Shown piece by piece: positions 23,260 to 33,353 of a DNA stretch of 41,652 bases (its first letter is position 1; the number at the start of each line of letters is the position of its first letter). Both the position numbers and the translations under genes were made by a program. Source of the DNA: Gammaproteobacteria bacterium BRH_c0 (GTDB lineage Bacteria > Pseudomonadota > Gammaproteobacteria > Pseudomonadales > Porticoccaceae). The notes under the pieces are model-generated. The model saw nothing but the letters and a program-made list of their open reading frames with translations, was not told where the DNA came from and did not search any database. The stretch covers positions 1 through 41,652 of the forward strand of contig LADM01000132.1 in assembly GCA_000961645.1 (NCBI GenBank). The letters run 5' to 3'.

Positions 23260-25131
23260 ATGCTGCAGGAATTCCGGGAAAACTTGAAAGGGGTGACCGC
23301 CACCATACTGGTGGGGATTATCATTATTCCCTTTGCCTTTTTTGGCATTGATTCACTGTTCCTGAGTGGGCCTGATAACGATCAGGCTGCCAGCGTCAAC
23401 GGCGAGAAAATTACCGCATTCCAGGTACAGCAAGGCATTGAGCTGCGTCGACAGCAAATACTCGAACAGTTCGAGGGCATTGATCCCACCTTTCTGACGG
23501 ATGACCAGTTGCACGGTCCTGTGGTGGATGCCCTGGTGCGTGATGCCGTCCTGTATCAGGCAGCCCGCGCCGAAGGTATGGCCCTGTCGGATGCGGCTTT
23601 TCGCGATATCGTCGCCAGTCAGGACGTGTTCAAGCGGGATGGCAAATTTGACCCGGCAGTCTATGAGTACACCATCGGTCGTCTTGGCTATACCCCCAAA
23701 ACCTATCGCCAGCGTGTTGAGGAGGAGATACTGGCCAACCAGTTTGTTGGCGGAATCTTTGCCAGCGGTTTTGTCTCACCGGCGGAGGTGAGCGATTTTC
23801 TGGAGATCAACCTCCAGGAGCGCGATTTCCATTATCTCACTCTGTCCCTTGCCCGCTTTGTTGACGACATCGAAATCAGTGATGAGGAAGTTGCCAGCTA
23901 CTATGAGCAGCAGGCTTCAAGTTTTGAGGAGCCTGAAAAACTTACGCTTGAATATATCTCCCTGAGTGCTGAGAGCCTTCTCGACCAGGTTAAGGTGGAC
24001 GATGAACAGGTGCGTGCCCAGTTTGATGCGGAAGCGTCTCAGGCGGGTGGCGAGACCAGCTGGCAGTTGGCCCATATTCTTGTTGAGGAGCAGCCAGACG
24101 GCTCCCAGGAAGCGTTGCTGACTGACATCCAGGAGCGCCTGGCGGCAGGCGAATCTTTTGCCGAACTGGCGAAAACCTACAGTCAGGATGCTGGCAGTGC
24201 ACAGCAGGGAGGCGAGCTTGGCAGCTTCACCCAGGCCGATCTGCCGGAGGGCTTTGAGAAGGCTCTGGCTAGCCTCGAGCCAGGACAGGTGTCAGCCCCG
24301 CTAACCACTGATAGCGGTCAGCATCTGATCAAGCTTGTGAGCAAAACCGAGGGTCAGCTACCGGATTTCGATGAGCAGAAAGAGCGCATTCGCGCCGAGC
24401 TTGCCCTTGTGGCCGCTCAGGAAATGTTGCCCCGCGTGGTCGAAGAGCTCAAGGAAAAGTCCTACAGCGTTGACAGCCTGTCCTCGGTAGCAGAAGAAAT
24501 GGGGCTTGAAATGGGTATATCCGAGCCATTTTCCCGCACCCAGGGCAGCGGTATTGCCGCTAACCCCAAGGTGCTGGAAACGGCTTACAGCGAAGATGTA
24601 CTGGAGAAGGGCTATGCCAGCGATGTCATGGAGCTGCAGGATCAGGATTATGTGGTTATCAAGCTCAAAGACCGCATTCCAGCACACCGCAAGCCGCTTG
24701 ATGAAGTTCGCAGCACCATTGTTGCCAGGCTGAAGGATCAGAAAGGGGCTGAAAAGGCCCAGGCCAAAGCCGCTGAGTTGCTGGCCAAAGTGAAGGGCGG
24801 GGACAACGTTGAGGACATCGCGGTGGCCGATGATATCCCCTGGCAGGTTGCCCTGAATGCTACCCGCTTCGAAGCCCAGGCTGATCCCCGGGTGGTTGCT
24901 GCGGTGTTCGCCCATCCTCCCGGTGAGGAGCTGCCGGTCTCAGGACAGGTGACGACTGCCAGCGGCGATGTGGTGGTGTACTCCGTATCACGGGTGGGCA
25001 GGGCCGATGCCAGCAAAGTCAGCGACGAGGAACGCCGCGGTTTAAAAGCCTCCCTGCAACAGTTAATGGCTACGCGGGAATGGAACGCCTATGAGGAAAT
25101 CCTGGTAGGGTCGGCAAAAGTTGTGAAGTGA
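23260..25131 (+). CDS. ppiD: PpiD, membrane-anchored periplasmic foldase
   Basis: The 623-residue protein has one N-terminal membrane anchor (about 12-34) with the bulk in the periplasm. A SurA-N-like chaperone domain follows the anchor, and one parvulin domain lies at about 265-360 (QLAHILVEE, AAGESFAELAKTYSQDAGSAQQGGELG). PpiD helps newly exported proteins at the SecYEG translocon. Its place after hupB is the standard arrangement. The parvulin domain keeps the conserved GGELG segment, so isomerase activity is possible although E. coli PpiD is reported inactive. Confidence 0.95.
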   Translation: MLQEFRENLKGVTATILVGIIIIPFAFFGIDSLFLSGPDNDQAASVNGEKITAFQVQQGIELRRQQILEQFEGIDPTFLTDDQLHGPVVDALVRDAVLYQAARAEGMALSDAAFRDIVASQDVFKRDGKFDPAVYEYTIGRLGYTPKTYRQRVEEEILANQFVGGIFASGFVSPAEVSDFLEINLQERDFHYLTLSLARFVDDIEISDEEVASYYEQQASSFEEPEKLTLEYISLSAESLLDQVKVDDEQVRAQFDAEASQAGGETSWQLAHILVEEQPDGSQEALLTDIQERLAAGESFAELAKTYSQDAGSAQQGGELGSFTQADLPEGFEKALASLEPGQVSAPLTTDSGQHLIKLVSKTEGQLPDFDEQKERIRAELALVAAQEMLPRVVEELKEKSYSVDSLSSVAEEMGLEMGISEPFSRTQGSGIAANPKVLETAYSEDVLEKGYASDVMELQDQDYVVIKLKDRIPAHRKPLDEVRSTIVARLKDQKGAEKAQAKAAELLAKVKGGDNVEDIAVADDIPWQVALNATRFEAQADPRVVAAVFAHPPGEELPVSGQVTTASGDVVVYSVSRVGRADASKVSDEERRGLKASLQQLMATREWNAYEEILVGSAKVVK

Positions 25132-25169
25132 CAGGTCAGTGAGATTGGCAGTGATAGATAAGTAATAGG

Positions 25170-25211
25170 TCAGGTATAGAGTGCAGTAGTAGTTCAGGTA
25201 TAGAGTTCAGT
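25170..25211 (+). repeat. Short imperfect direct repeat downstream of ppiD
   Basis: TCAGGTATAGAGTGCAGT (25170-25187) recurs as TCAGGTATAGAGTTCAGT (25194-25211), a 24-base period with one mismatch. A related partial copy precedes it. Function unknown; it may be a small duplication. It lies in the 321-base gap between ppiD and mltD, which otherwise holds only the terminator below. Confidence 0.7.
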
Positions 25212-25217
25212 GAAAGA

Positions 25218-25250
25218 TGAAAACCCCGGTTCCCACTGGGGTTTTTTCAT
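25218..25250. terminator. Terminator between ppiD and mltD
   Basis: GAAAACCCC pairs with GGGGTTTTTTC across a 10-base loop, with T-runs usable from both sides. From 25251 to 25452 nothing further was recognised. Confidence 0.8.
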
Positions 25251-25452
25251 GGTCGGGAAAGGGCCTCTTTCCTGCAGGAAATGAGCAGCTCAGCTTTACA
25301 GAATTGGTGTTGGATGGGGATCAAGGCCCACGCCGGGGCTGGAAACAGCAGGGGTTGCGAGCAGAAAATGTAGCTGAATAACCTGGTTGGAGACTGGGTA
25401 GCAGTCCCAAGTCTCAATGGGGCATCAAAAAATACGGTTTTGAACCAGAGGT

Positions 25453-26979
25453 TCAGGGGGTGGGGTAGAGGGTCAGGCTTTGACCCGGTCTGATCAGCTG
25501 CTGAAGCTCCATTCCGTTCCAGGCCAAAATGTCATTGACCCGCACCTTGAAGCGACGCGCAATCTCATAGAGGGAATCGCCCTGCTTGACCTGGTAGTTG
25601 ATGCTGGAGGTGTTACTGGATCGGGCTGTAAAGCCAGGGCTGCGCAGGCTCAGTTGCTGGCCTGGCGATATTACTGAAGTCTGCTTGAGGTTGTTCCATG
25701 CCAGCAGGTCGTTGATCTTGATGTTATGGGATTTGGCAATATTCCACAGACTGTCACCGGCTTTAACCCTGTAGGTTGCTGGCCGGCCGCTGCCCTGATG
25801 AAGAGCCAGATTTCTGTTCGCATCCGCTGATCCCGGAATGCGCAGCAACTGACCAATGCTGAGATTGGATGAGGTCAACTGGTTGATACGGGTCAGTTCT
25901 TCGACGCTGGTGCCGTTGGCTACAGCGATGCGCCCCAGGGTGTCCCCTGATTTGATCACATAGTCTGTGGTTGGGCGCCAGGGTTGTCTTGGAGTTCTGG
26001 CCAGCTGCTCAAGAAACCCCGGGACTTCCTGGGTCGGCAGCAACAGCCGGTAGGGGCCTGAGGGTGGCGTTACCCAGCGGCTGAAACCCGGATTCAGGTG
26101 GTACATTTGTTCTGAACTGATGCCGGCGAGCTTGGCTGCCTGTGAGAGATCAATCTGATCCTTGACTTCGATTATCGAGAACTGGGTCTGGCGAGGAATG
26201 GCACGACGGTCGATATTGTACTCATCGGGATTGGACAATACCTTGGCGAGGGCCACCAGGCGAGGGACATAGGCTGTGGTCTCTTCCCTCAGGGGCAGCG
26301 ACCAGAAATCGGTGGGCTTGCCCTGCAGTCGGTTAGCTTCCTGGGCGCGGCTGATGGTACCCGGACCGGCGTTATAGGCAGCCAGGGTCAGCAGCCAGTC
26401 GCCATCAAACATTTTGTTGAGGATAGTCAGGTAGCGGATGGCTGCGTCGGTTGAGTCGACAATGTCGCGACGGCCTTCATACCAGTTGTCCTGCTTGAGG
26501 CCCATTTCCCTGCCAGTGTCGGGGATAAACTGCCACAGGCCGGAGGCGTGGCTGTGGGAATAGGCGAAGGGGTTGTAGGCGCTCTCGATGAAGGGCAGCA
26601 GGGCCAACTCCATGGGGAGGTTGTTTTCCTCGAGTTTTTGCACCACATAGGGCATGTAGGTGTTGGCGCGGGCGAGGGTGCGGTTGAAGTACTCGTCATT
26701 GCCACTGTACCAATCCAGGTAACGGGCGACCTTGCGATCAGGAATGTCGTTGGCGAAGGTCAGGCCCTGCTCAATGACAGGCCAGATTTCATTGGGGTTG
26801 GATGGGTTGTGCTTGCGGGATGGGTGAGAGTCTTTGCCGGAAAAAAAGATGGACTTGCGCTTGTGTGAAGCGGATCCCTGCCCCTTTGCGGCCGGATCCG
26901 TTGAGGATACCTGTGCTTGCTGCGCACAACCGGTGATGAATAGCAGCAAACATGCCACCAGGAGAATGGGTGTTCTCAT
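25453..26979 (-). CDS. mltD: Membrane-bound lytic murein transglycosylase D
   Basis: The 508-residue lipoprotein cleaves peptidoglycan glycan strands. The signal peptide ends in a lipobox with Cys18 (FITGC). The SLT catalytic domain contains Glu132 in LPFIESAYNPFAYS, followed by GLWQFIPDTGREMGL and AAYNAGPG. Three LysM peptidoglycan-binding repeats close the protein (IKSGDTLGRIA, VKAGDSLWNIA, VKQGDSLYEIA); E. coli MltD has two or three. The frame extends to 27057, but the ATG at 26979 gives a proper signal sequence and has AAGGG upstream. Located 135 bases after gloB on the same strand, as in Pseudomonas. Confidence 0.96.
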   Translation of the reverse strand: MRTPILLVACLLLFITGCAQQAQVSSTDPAAKGQGSASHKRKSIFFSGKDSHPSRKHNPSNPNEIWPVIEQGLTFANDIPDRKVARYLDWYSGNDEYFNRTLARANTYMPYVVQKLEENNLPMELALLPFIESAYNPFAYSHSHASGLWQFIPDTGREMGLKQDNWYEGRRDIVDSTDAAIRYLTILNKMFDGDWLLTLAAYNAGPGTISRAQEANRLQGKPTDFWSLPLREETTAYVPRLVALAKVLSNPDEYNIDRRAIPRQTQFSIIEVKDQIDLSQAAKLAGISSEQMYHLNPGFSRWVTPPSGPYRLLLPTQEVPGFLEQLARTPRQPWRPTTDYVIKSGDTLGRIAVANGTSVEELTRINQLTSSNLSIGQLLRIPGSADANRNLALHQGSGRPATYRVKAGDSLWNIAKSHNIKINDLLAWNNLKQTSVISPGQQLSLRSPGFTARSSNTSSINYQVKQGDSLYEIARRFKVRVNDILAWNGMELQQLIRPGQSLTLYPTP

Positions 26980-27114
26980 GGGTATACCCTTGGATCCACA
27001 AAGGACCGATTCTAACCCTCTAGCTTCGTCGGGGTAAACAAAAAAAGCACTGGTCATTGCGGGGCCATTATTGGCTGGCGCCAGGGCTGTGTGCTGAACA
27101 GGTAGGCAGATGCC

Positions 27115-27897
27115 TCAAAAGGTGTCTTTCAAGTGACGGATTGCGGCAAAGACCGCCACTTCGTTCTCCAGCTTTTTGTCGCTTCTTTGTGATACAGCCT
27201 GGGCAAGGGTTGGCAAATGACAACGCAAGAATGGGTTGGTCGCCCGTTCCAGATCCAGTTGTGAGGGAACAGTGGGTTGGTTTGCCTCGCGCAGCGCAAT
27301 TACCTCTTCCAGTCGCCTGCGCAGATCGCTGTTGCCGGGTTCGACGCTGGCGGCAAAGTGGAGGTTGGCGAGGGTATATTCGTGGGCACAGTACACCAGT
27401 GTGTCCCCAGGCAGGGCGGCGAGTTTATCCAGTGAATGGCTCATCTGCGCGGCAGTGCCTTCAAACAGTCGCCCACAGCCCCCGGCAAACAGGGTATCGC
27501 CACAAAACACAACAGGCTGGTGGCCAATGTCACGGGTAAAGTAGGCAATGTGGTCAAGGGTGTGGCCAGGGACGTCGATGATGTCGAAGTTCAGGCCCAG
27601 GATAGGCACTTGCTCACTCCCGCTTACTGGTCGGGTAACCTGGGGAATAAACGCGGAGACTGGACCGTAGACAGGCACGTCATAGGTGGCCACCAGCTCA
27701 TCCACACCACCAATATGATCTGGGTGGTGGTGGGTAACCAGAATGGCGCTCAGGGTGGCGTCCTGTGCGTTCAGTGCTCGGGATATAACGGCAGCATCGC
27801 CGGGGTCCACCACCAGTGCCTCGCGGCTGCGGTCGTCGACCACCAGCCACAGGTAGTTGTCCTTGAAGGCGGGAATCCTGTGTATGGAGCAGGTCAT
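27115..27897 (-). CDS. gloB: Hydroxyacylglutathione hydrolase (glyoxalase II)
   Basis: A 260-residue metallo-beta-lactamase-fold enzyme hydrolysing S-lactoylglutathione in methylglyoxal detoxification. The two-metal motif is THHHPDHIGG (HHHPDH at 56-61), with further ligands in VPGHTLDHIAYF, FCGDTLFAGGCGRLFEG and CAHEYTLANLHFA. The start MTCSIHRIPAFKDNYLW is the conserved one, with CAGGGA upstream; the open frame to 27975 is not needed. Divergent from the methyltransferase-like gene. Confidence 0.96.
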   Translation of the reverse strand: MTCSIHRIPAFKDNYLWLVVDDRSREALVVDPGDAAVISRALNAQDATLSAILVTHHHPDHIGGVDELVATYDVPVYGPVSAFIPQVTRPVSGSEQVPILGLNFDIIDVPGHTLDHIAYFTRDIGHQPVVFCGDTLFAGGCGRLFEGTAAQMSHSLDKLAALPGDTLVYCAHEYTLANLHFAASVEPGNSDLRRRLEEVIALREANQPTVPSQLDLERATNPFLRCHLPTLAQAVSQRSDKKLENEVAVFAAIRHLKDTF

Positions 27898-28032
27898 GGC
27901 TATTCCCTGTTGTGGAGTGAGTGTTGTGGAGTGAGTTGTTTCAATGAACCGGATGGACCATGATAAAGACCTCATGGCTACAAGTCACGGCGTCAGCCAT
28001 CACAGCGTAGTGGGTTCAGGATCGATACAGAG

Positions 28033-28950
28033 GTGAACAGGTTGCTCAAGAAAATACTGGCAGGGATTGCGGCGCTATCCACCCCGCCTGCGCCCAACGA
28101 TCTGGCGCAATCGCTGTCTGCCTGGTATCAAACGCCGGTCGGCGAGGCCCTGCTGGCCATGGAGCGTGAACAGTCTTTTGAATCCCTGCATATGCACAGC
28201 GGGTTTCGCGCCATGTTGCTTGAGGTTACCGATCGCCTCGAATTCCTTGCCGACGGCCCCCAGTTGCACAAGTTTTCGGTCACCAACCGGCCAGGCGCCG
28301 ACTGTGCTGCAGTGAGCGATTTTGATGCCCTGCCGCTGCCCTCCAATCTGGTGGATGTGGTGCTTATGCACCACGTCCTGGATTACTGCCCACTGCCCCA
28401 CGAATCCCTCAAGGAGGCCGCCCGGGTTGTGGCTCCGGCCGGGCATCTGGTGATTTTCGGGTTCAATCCCTTCAGCTGGATGGGGCTTCTGAAGTGGCCC
28501 CTGCGACTGATGTCCCGGAATTGCCTCTGGCAGTGCCGGATGCTGACCCGCTGGCGCATCGGCGACTGGCTGAAACTGTTGGGATTTCAGGTCGAGACCG
28601 TCTCCTACGGCGCCTTTGCCCCGCCACTGCAATCGCGGCGCCTGCTGCGTGGCCTGAATCGGTCTGAAGGTTTTTGCCGCAAGGCTGGTTTACCTTTTGG
28701 CGCCTACTATATGATTGTCGCCCGCAAACAGGTGTTGCGGCCCCTTGTCAGTCACCAACCCGCCTGGTTGGCGCGTGCCATCAAGCCTGTGCAGCGGGTG
28801 GAAGTCGAGGGAGCACCGCACCGGCAACTGCCGGATACCGTAGAAACCCAGGGCAATCACTGTGAAGAAAATCGAAATATTTACCGATGGCGCCTGCCGC
28901 GGCAATCCCGGTCCGGGGGGCTGGGGGGCGTTGCTGCGCTTCGGCGATAA
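28033..28950 (+). CDS. SAM-methyltransferase-like protein next to rnhA (YafS-type)
   Basis: The 305-residue protein resembles the methyltransferase found between gloB and rnhA in gammaproteobacteria. The post-motif I region [20 protein letters not shown] and the following [21 protein letters not shown] are clear, while a glycine-rich motif I is degenerate. The start is GTG with GAGG-like sequence close upstream. The C-terminal 30 residues run in a different frame through the first 89 bases of rnhA, because the codon before the rnhA start reads TGT where a TGA would have closed the frame. This tail has no methyltransferase character. Substrate unknown. Confidence 0.85.
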   Translation: MNRLLKKILAGIAALSTPPAPNDLAQSLSAWYQTPVGEALLAMEREQSFESLHMHSGFRAMLLEVTDRLEFLADGPQLHKFSVTNRPGADCAAVSDFDALPLPSNLVDVVLMHHVLDYCPLPHESLKEAARVVAPAGHLVIFGFNPFSWMGLLKWPLRLMSRNCLWQCRMLTRWRIGDWLKLLGFQVETVSYGAFAPPLQSRRLLRGLNRSEGFCRKAGLPFGAYYMIVARKQVLRPLVSHQPAWLARAIKPVQRVEVEGAPHRQLPDTVETQGNHCEENRNIYRWRLPRQSRSGGLGGVAALRR

Positions 28951-29302
28951 GGAAAAATCCCTCTACGGTGGAGAGGCCCTCACCACCAACAACCGCATGG
29001 AACTCACTGCAGCCATCGAAGCCCTGGCGATTCTCAAGGAACCCTGCGAAGTGGTGTTGACCACCGATTCCCAGTACGTACGGCAGGGCATCACTGAATG
29101 GTTGGCAGGCTGGAAGCGCAAGGGCTGGCGCACCGCATCGCGCCAACCGGTGAAAAATGTTGACCTGTGGCAGGCGCTGGATGCCCAGGCCAGTCGTCAC
29201 CAGGTGGATTGGCGCTGGGTGAAGGGCCATAGCGGTCACCGCGAAAATGAAATTGCCGACAGCCTCGCCAATCGGGGCATCGATGAACTGGAGTTGTCAT
29301 GA
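28862..29302 (+). CDS. rnhA: Ribonuclease HI
   Basis: The 146-residue enzyme removes RNA from RNA-DNA hybrids. Active-site regions are present: [16 protein letters not shown] (Asp), [12 protein letters not shown] (Glu), [11 protein letters not shown] (Asp) and the C-terminal [15 protein letters not shown] (His, Asp). Start is a GTG. It overlaps the preceding gene by 89 bases and the following dnaQ by 4 (ATGA). rnhA-dnaQ adjacency is typical. Confidence 0.97.
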   Translation: MKKIEIFTDGACRGNPGPGGWGALLRFGDKEKSLYGGEALTTNNRMELTAAIEALAILKEPCEVVLTTDSQYVRQGITEWLAGWKRKGWRTASRQPVKNVDLWQALDAQASRHQVDWRWVKGHSGHRENEIADSLANRGIDELELS

Positions 29303-30021
29303 GACAGATCGTACTGGATACCGAGACCACTGGCCTGGAAGTCAGCCAGGACCACCGCATCATCGAGATAGGCGCCGTGGAACTGGTGAACCGGCGGCTG
29401 ACAGGGCGCCATTTCCATCGCTATATCAATCCCCAGCGGGAAGTGGAAGAAGGTGCCTTCCAGGTGCATGGCATCAGCAATGAATTTCTGGTCGACAAGC
29501 CCAGGTTCGCCCAGATTGTCGACGACCTGCTGGCGTTTATCAAAGACGCCCAGCTCATCATCCACAATGCACCGTTCGACGTCGGCTTTCTCAACCATGA
29601 ATTCGCCAAGCTGGGGAGTGGACTGGGTCGCGTGGAAGATCACTGCTCGGTTGTCGATACCCTGGCCATGGCACGGCGTCTGCACCCGGGGCAAAAGAAC
29701 AATCTTGATGCCCTTTGCAAGCGCTATTACGTCGATAACTCCCAGCGCGATCTGCACGGAGGTCTGCTGGATGCGGAGATACTGGCGGACGTCTACCTGG
29801 CGATGACCGGTGGCCAGGTAGACCTGGGGTTGAAGGGTCAGAATGACAGCAGCGCGTCAGCCAATACTGCAGGCATTCGACGTCTTGCCTCGGAGCGTCC
29901 GCCCCTGCTGGTCATCCGCGCCAGCGAGGAGGAGGTCAGTGAACACGACGCCTTCCTCGGCAGAATCCAAAAACAGTCAGGTGGGCAGTGCCTGTGGCCT
30001 GACACAACCCTCAATGATTAA
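29299..30021 (+). CDS. dnaQ: DNA polymerase III epsilon subunit (3'-5' proofreading exonuclease)
   Basis: The 240-residue protein contains the DEDDh exonuclease motifs: LDTETTGLE (Asp7, Glu9), [16 protein letters not shown], and [22 protein letters not shown] with the catalytic His and Asp. It proofreads within the polymerase core. The C-terminal tail that binds the alpha subunit is present but diverged. Stop lies three bases from the converging nhaB stop, with no terminator between them. Confidence 0.97.
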   Translation: MRQIVLDTETTGLEVSQDHRIIEIGAVELVNRRLTGRHFHRYINPQREVEEGAFQVHGISNEFLVDKPRFAQIVDDLLAFIKDAQLIIHNAPFDVGFLNHEFAKLGSGLGRVEDHCSVVDTLAMARRLHPGQKNNLDALCKRYYVDNSQRDLHGGLLDAEILADVYLAMTGGQVDLGLKGQNDSSASANTAGIRRLASERPPLLVIRASEEEVSEHDAFLGRIQKQSGGQCLWPDTTLND

Positions 30022-30024
30022 TGG

Positions 30025-31536
30025 CTAACCTGGCAGCAGGAAAGCGACGGCCAGCGCGCCCACCCCTGTCAGGACAATGGTGTAGGGCAAAGCCATGATC
30101 ACCATGCGGCCATAGGAGAGGCGAATCAGTGGTGCAAGGGCGGATGTCAGCAAAAACAGAAATGCAGCCTGGCCGTTTGGGGTAGCCACGCTGGGCAGAT
30201 TGGTGCCGGTGTTGATGGCCACAGCCAGGGCCTCAAGGTGTTGACGAGAGATTTGTCCGGCATCAAATGCTGCCTTGACCTCATTGATGTATACCGTGGC
30301 CACAAAAACATTGTCACTGATAGCGGACAAAACCCCGTTGGCTGCAAAAAACATCACCGGCTGAATATCGAGATCCAGGGTCAGCACCCAGGTAACCACC
30401 GGGGTGAACAGATGCTGGTCGTGGATAACCGATACCACCGAAAAGAACACAACCAGCAGGGCGGTGAAGGGCAGGGCTTCTTGAAAGGCGTGGCCTATCT
30501 GGTGCTCATCAGTCACCCCGTTGAAGGCAGTGAGGAGGATGATCACCATCAGCCCAACCAGGCCCACCGCGGCAATATGGAACGCCAGGCCAAGCACCAG
30601 CAGCAAGGCTGTAATACCCTGGACAACCAGGGTCACCTTGGTGCGCAGGGTGCGCTTTTCAGCTTCAGCGTTGCTGTATTCAGTCAGCACCAGGCGCACG
30701 GCGTTGGGGAGTTTGTGCCCGTAACCAAATATCCCGGTGATTTCCAGCAGGATACAGGTAAGGATGCCAAAAAATAAAACAGGCATGGTCACAGGCGCCA
30801 TGACCATGAAAAAGTGGCCGAAGCCCCAATCCATCTTTTCCGCGATCAGCAGATTTTGCGGCTCGCCCACCAGGGTGGTAACCCCGCCGAGCGCAGTGCC
30901 CACTGCACCGTGCATGATCAGACTGCGTAAAAAACCGCGAAACTGGTCGAGATCTCCCCGATGCAGGTCTATGACTTCACTGTCATTGCCGTGATCATGT
31001 TCGAGGTGCTGGATTTTCTTGCCTGAAGCGACCTTGTGATACACCGAGTAGAAACCTACCCCCACGCTGATCAGCACTGCGGTGACCGTGAGGGCGTCGA
31101 GAAATGCGGACAGCAACGCCCCCAGCAGTGAGAAAATCAGCGATAGCACTACCTTGGAGCGCACGCCAATCAGGACTTTGGTGAAGGTAAAAAGCAAGAG
31201 ATCGCGCATAAAGTAAATGCCGGCCACCATAAACATCAGCAGCAGGATCACTTCAAAATTGGCGACGGTCTCATGGTAAATGGTGTCAGTGCTGGTGAGA
31301 CCGAGAACAACGGACTCAATGGCGAGCAGGCCACCCGGTTGCAAGGGGTAACACTTGAGGGCCATGGCCAGGGTAAAAATGAATTCAACGATCAGTGCCC
31401 AACCGGTAATATATTCCCCGGCCACTACTATAAGTATGGGGTTAAGCAGCAGGAACCCGATGATGGTCTTTTTGTACCAGCTCGACGAATTGCCCAGAAA
31501 ATTCGCCGAAAAGGCGTGAAACACCGGGTTGTTCAT
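30025..31536 (-). CDS. nhaB: Na+/H+ antiporter NhaB
   Basis: A 503-residue inner-membrane antiporter with about 12 hydrophobic segments. Family signatures include [22 protein letters not shown] near the N-terminus, [43 protein letters not shown] and [16 protein letters not shown]. It exports Na+ in exchange for protons and supports salt tolerance. The ATG at 31536 is preferred to the TTG at 31539; GGAG lies about 10 bases upstream. Its place next to fimL matches Pseudomonas. Confidence 0.96.
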   Translation of the reverse strand: MNNPVFHAFSANFLGNSSSWYKKTIIGFLLLNPILIVVAGEYITGWALIVEFIFTLAMALKCYPLQPGGLLAIESVVLGLTSTDTIYHETVANFEVILLLMFMVAGIYFMRDLLLFTFTKVLIGVRSKVVLSLIFSLLGALLSAFLDALTVTAVLISVGVGFYSVYHKVASGKKIQHLEHDHGNDSEVIDLHRGDLDQFRGFLRSLIMHGAVGTALGGVTTLVGEPQNLLIAEKMDWGFGHFFMVMAPVTMPVLFFGILTCILLEITGIFGYGHKLPNAVRLVLTEYSNAEAEKRTLRTKVTLVVQGITALLLVLGLAFHIAAVGLVGLMVIILLTAFNGVTDEHQIGHAFQEALPFTALLVVFFSVVSVIHDQHLFTPVVTWVLTLDLDIQPVMFFAANGVLSAISDNVFVATVYINEVKAAFDAGQISRQHLEALAVAINTGTNLPSVATPNGQAAFLFLLTSALAPLIRLSYGRMVIMALPYTIVLTGVGALAVAFLLPG

Positions 31537-31668
31537 CAAGGTGTTGCTCCAAAGTGCTGGTTTGATCGGGTTCAGCCACGGCCTGATATGGTGTTAAGAT
31601 TGGCTGCGCTGGGCCAAGCAACGGTATATTGGGCGTCAGCCAAATTCAAGCTCCCGGGAATAAAATAA

Positions 31669-33348
31669 ATGAGTGATGGAGATGTACAGGCAATGTCGGG
31701 AATTTCCGCAGATATCATCAATATTCTGCACGCAGAAGTTGAAACCCTGGTCGACGAGATTGCCGACTTTTTGTTCAATGAACCACTTGAACGGCAACCC
31801 ATGGAGTGCAAAGTCGATGATTTGCGGGGTATTTGCCGACTCCTCGAATTGCCTGCGGCGGTGAGTTTGCTGGGCGAGTTGAGTAAAACTGTCGCTACTA
31901 TCACCGACAAGGGCGGCAGTCCTCTCAGTCACCAGCCGGAACTCGCTGCAATACTGGATATATTTCCCCGTATCTTCAAAGTGCTGAGCAGAATACGCAG
32001 GCCTATTCCCTTTCTCTTTATGCCCGAGCTGGCCATCCTGCGCCGTCTGCAGGGATTGCCGCCCCTTTACGAATTCCAGTTGCTGGGCAGTCATCACTGG
32101 CCGGAATCATCCCGCTTTCAGGGTGCCACCACACTCACGGCTGATGCCCTGGCGGCGGTGAAAAAGCTCAAGCAGCTCTACCAGATGGGACTCCTCGATA
32201 TACTGCGCGGCAGCAATCAGCGCAAGGGCGCCGAAGTGGTCGCCAAGGTGGCAGGCCGCCTGAAATTGATTTTCTCATCCACGGCGGAGCAGTATTACTG
32301 GTCCCTGGTGGAGTGTGTTGCCCGGGCGCTGGAGCGCGGCAGCCTTGATTTCAACCCGGTGCGCATGCGCCTTCTCGCGGCGGTGGAGCGACAGCTGAAA
32401 AGTCTGCTAGACGGTCCTGGCCAGAAGTCGGCGTATCCGCTCGGTCTGTGGCGGGCCTTTGCCATCCTGCTGGCGATGGTGGAGGATAAGGACGAGACCA
32501 GTCTGGCTGTCTGTGAGTGGGTCGGAGCGCCTGATTTCGATTACACCGACAGGGATATCAGCACTGCCAGGGCCATTATTTTTGAGGGCGAAACCGATAA
32601 CCTGGACCCGTTCCTGACCGAGGTGAATACCATCCTCGGCAGTCTCCATTCCCTGCTGGAGCTGATGGACTCCAAGGGTGACCTCAGCGCCGATGAAGCG
32701 GCGGCCTTTGCCGTCCAGGTCAGTGACATGGCCGAGCTGTGCACTCAGCAGGGGCTGCTCAAGGCATCGTCGCGCTTCCACGGCCATCACCTCGATATTC
32801 TTCAAACCAGTGACAATTGGCAGCAAAGTTCCGAATTGCTCAAGGCTATTGCCCACAGCATTCTTTATGTTGAATGTCTGATGCTCCATGTGCGCGAGCA
32901 AGGCTATGCCATTCAGGGCCTGCTGCAAAAACTGGATTTGCGCGAAGTGGATTCGGTTATCGAGGAAAAACTGGTCGATTCCAGCATCAGTGCCGTGTGG
33001 AGCGAATGTCTGCGCAAACTGGGAGCGGCCAAGGAGCTGATCGATGATATTGCCACTGAGCGAGCGGGCGATGAAGTAGGTGACAATCTGGCCCGTGAGT
33101 TTGATGAGATTCGCGGCGCTGCAGTCATCATCGGCGACAGCCAAGCCGAGGATATCGCCGGTCGTTGCGGGCAATTTGTGCGCCGCAAACTCTTCAACGG
33201 TGTGGCGGAGAACCAGGACGCCAGCCTGTCCTCCTTCGCCGATGCGGTGGTGGCTCTCGAATATTATTTCCAGAACAGCAGAAATGGCGAAAAAAGTGAC
33301 TTTGTACTGGCCATAGCCGATGAATATCTGGCTGAACTGGAGGCCTGA
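31669..33348 (+). CDS. fimL: FimL-like regulator, homologue of the ChpA N-terminal region
   Basis: The 559-residue protein is almost entirely helical with no membrane segment. Its layout of repeated helical bundles, such as LDIFPRIFKVLSRIRRPIPFLFMPELAILRRLQG and FADAVVALEYYFQNSRNGEKSDF, matches the N-terminal Hpt-scaffold part of ChpA and the Pseudomonas protein FimL. No phosphorylatable HxxKG Hpt motif was found, as in FimL, so it is a degenerate scaffold. FimL promotes adenylate cyclase activity, type IV pilus function and twitching in Pseudomonas. The synteny (nhaB before, nudC after) supports the identification. Stop is 5 bases before the nudC start. Confidence 0.82.
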   Translation: MSDGDVQAMSGISADIINILHAEVETLVDEIADFLFNEPLERQPMECKVDDLRGICRLLELPAAVSLLGELSKTVATITDKGGSPLSHQPELAAILDIFPRIFKVLSRIRRPIPFLFMPELAILRRLQGLPPLYEFQLLGSHHWPESSRFQGATTLTADALAAVKKLKQLYQMGLLDILRGSNQRKGAEVVAKVAGRLKLIFSSTAEQYYWSLVECVARALERGSLDFNPVRMRLLAAVERQLKSLLDGPGQKSAYPLGLWRAFAILLAMVEDKDETSLAVCEWVGAPDFDYTDRDISTARAIIFEGETDNLDPFLTEVNTILGSLHSLLELMDSKGDLSADEAAAFAVQVSDMAELCTQQGLLKASSRFHGHHLDILQTSDNWQQSSELLKAIAHSILYVECLMLHVREQGYAIQGLLQKLDLREVDSVIEEKLVDSSISAVWSECLRKLGAAKELIDDIATERAGDEVGDNLAREFDEIRGAAVIIGDSQAEDIAGRCGQFVRRKLFNGVAENQDASLSSFADAVVALEYYFQNSRNGEKSDFVLAIADEYLAELEA

Positions 33349-33353
33349 ACTCC

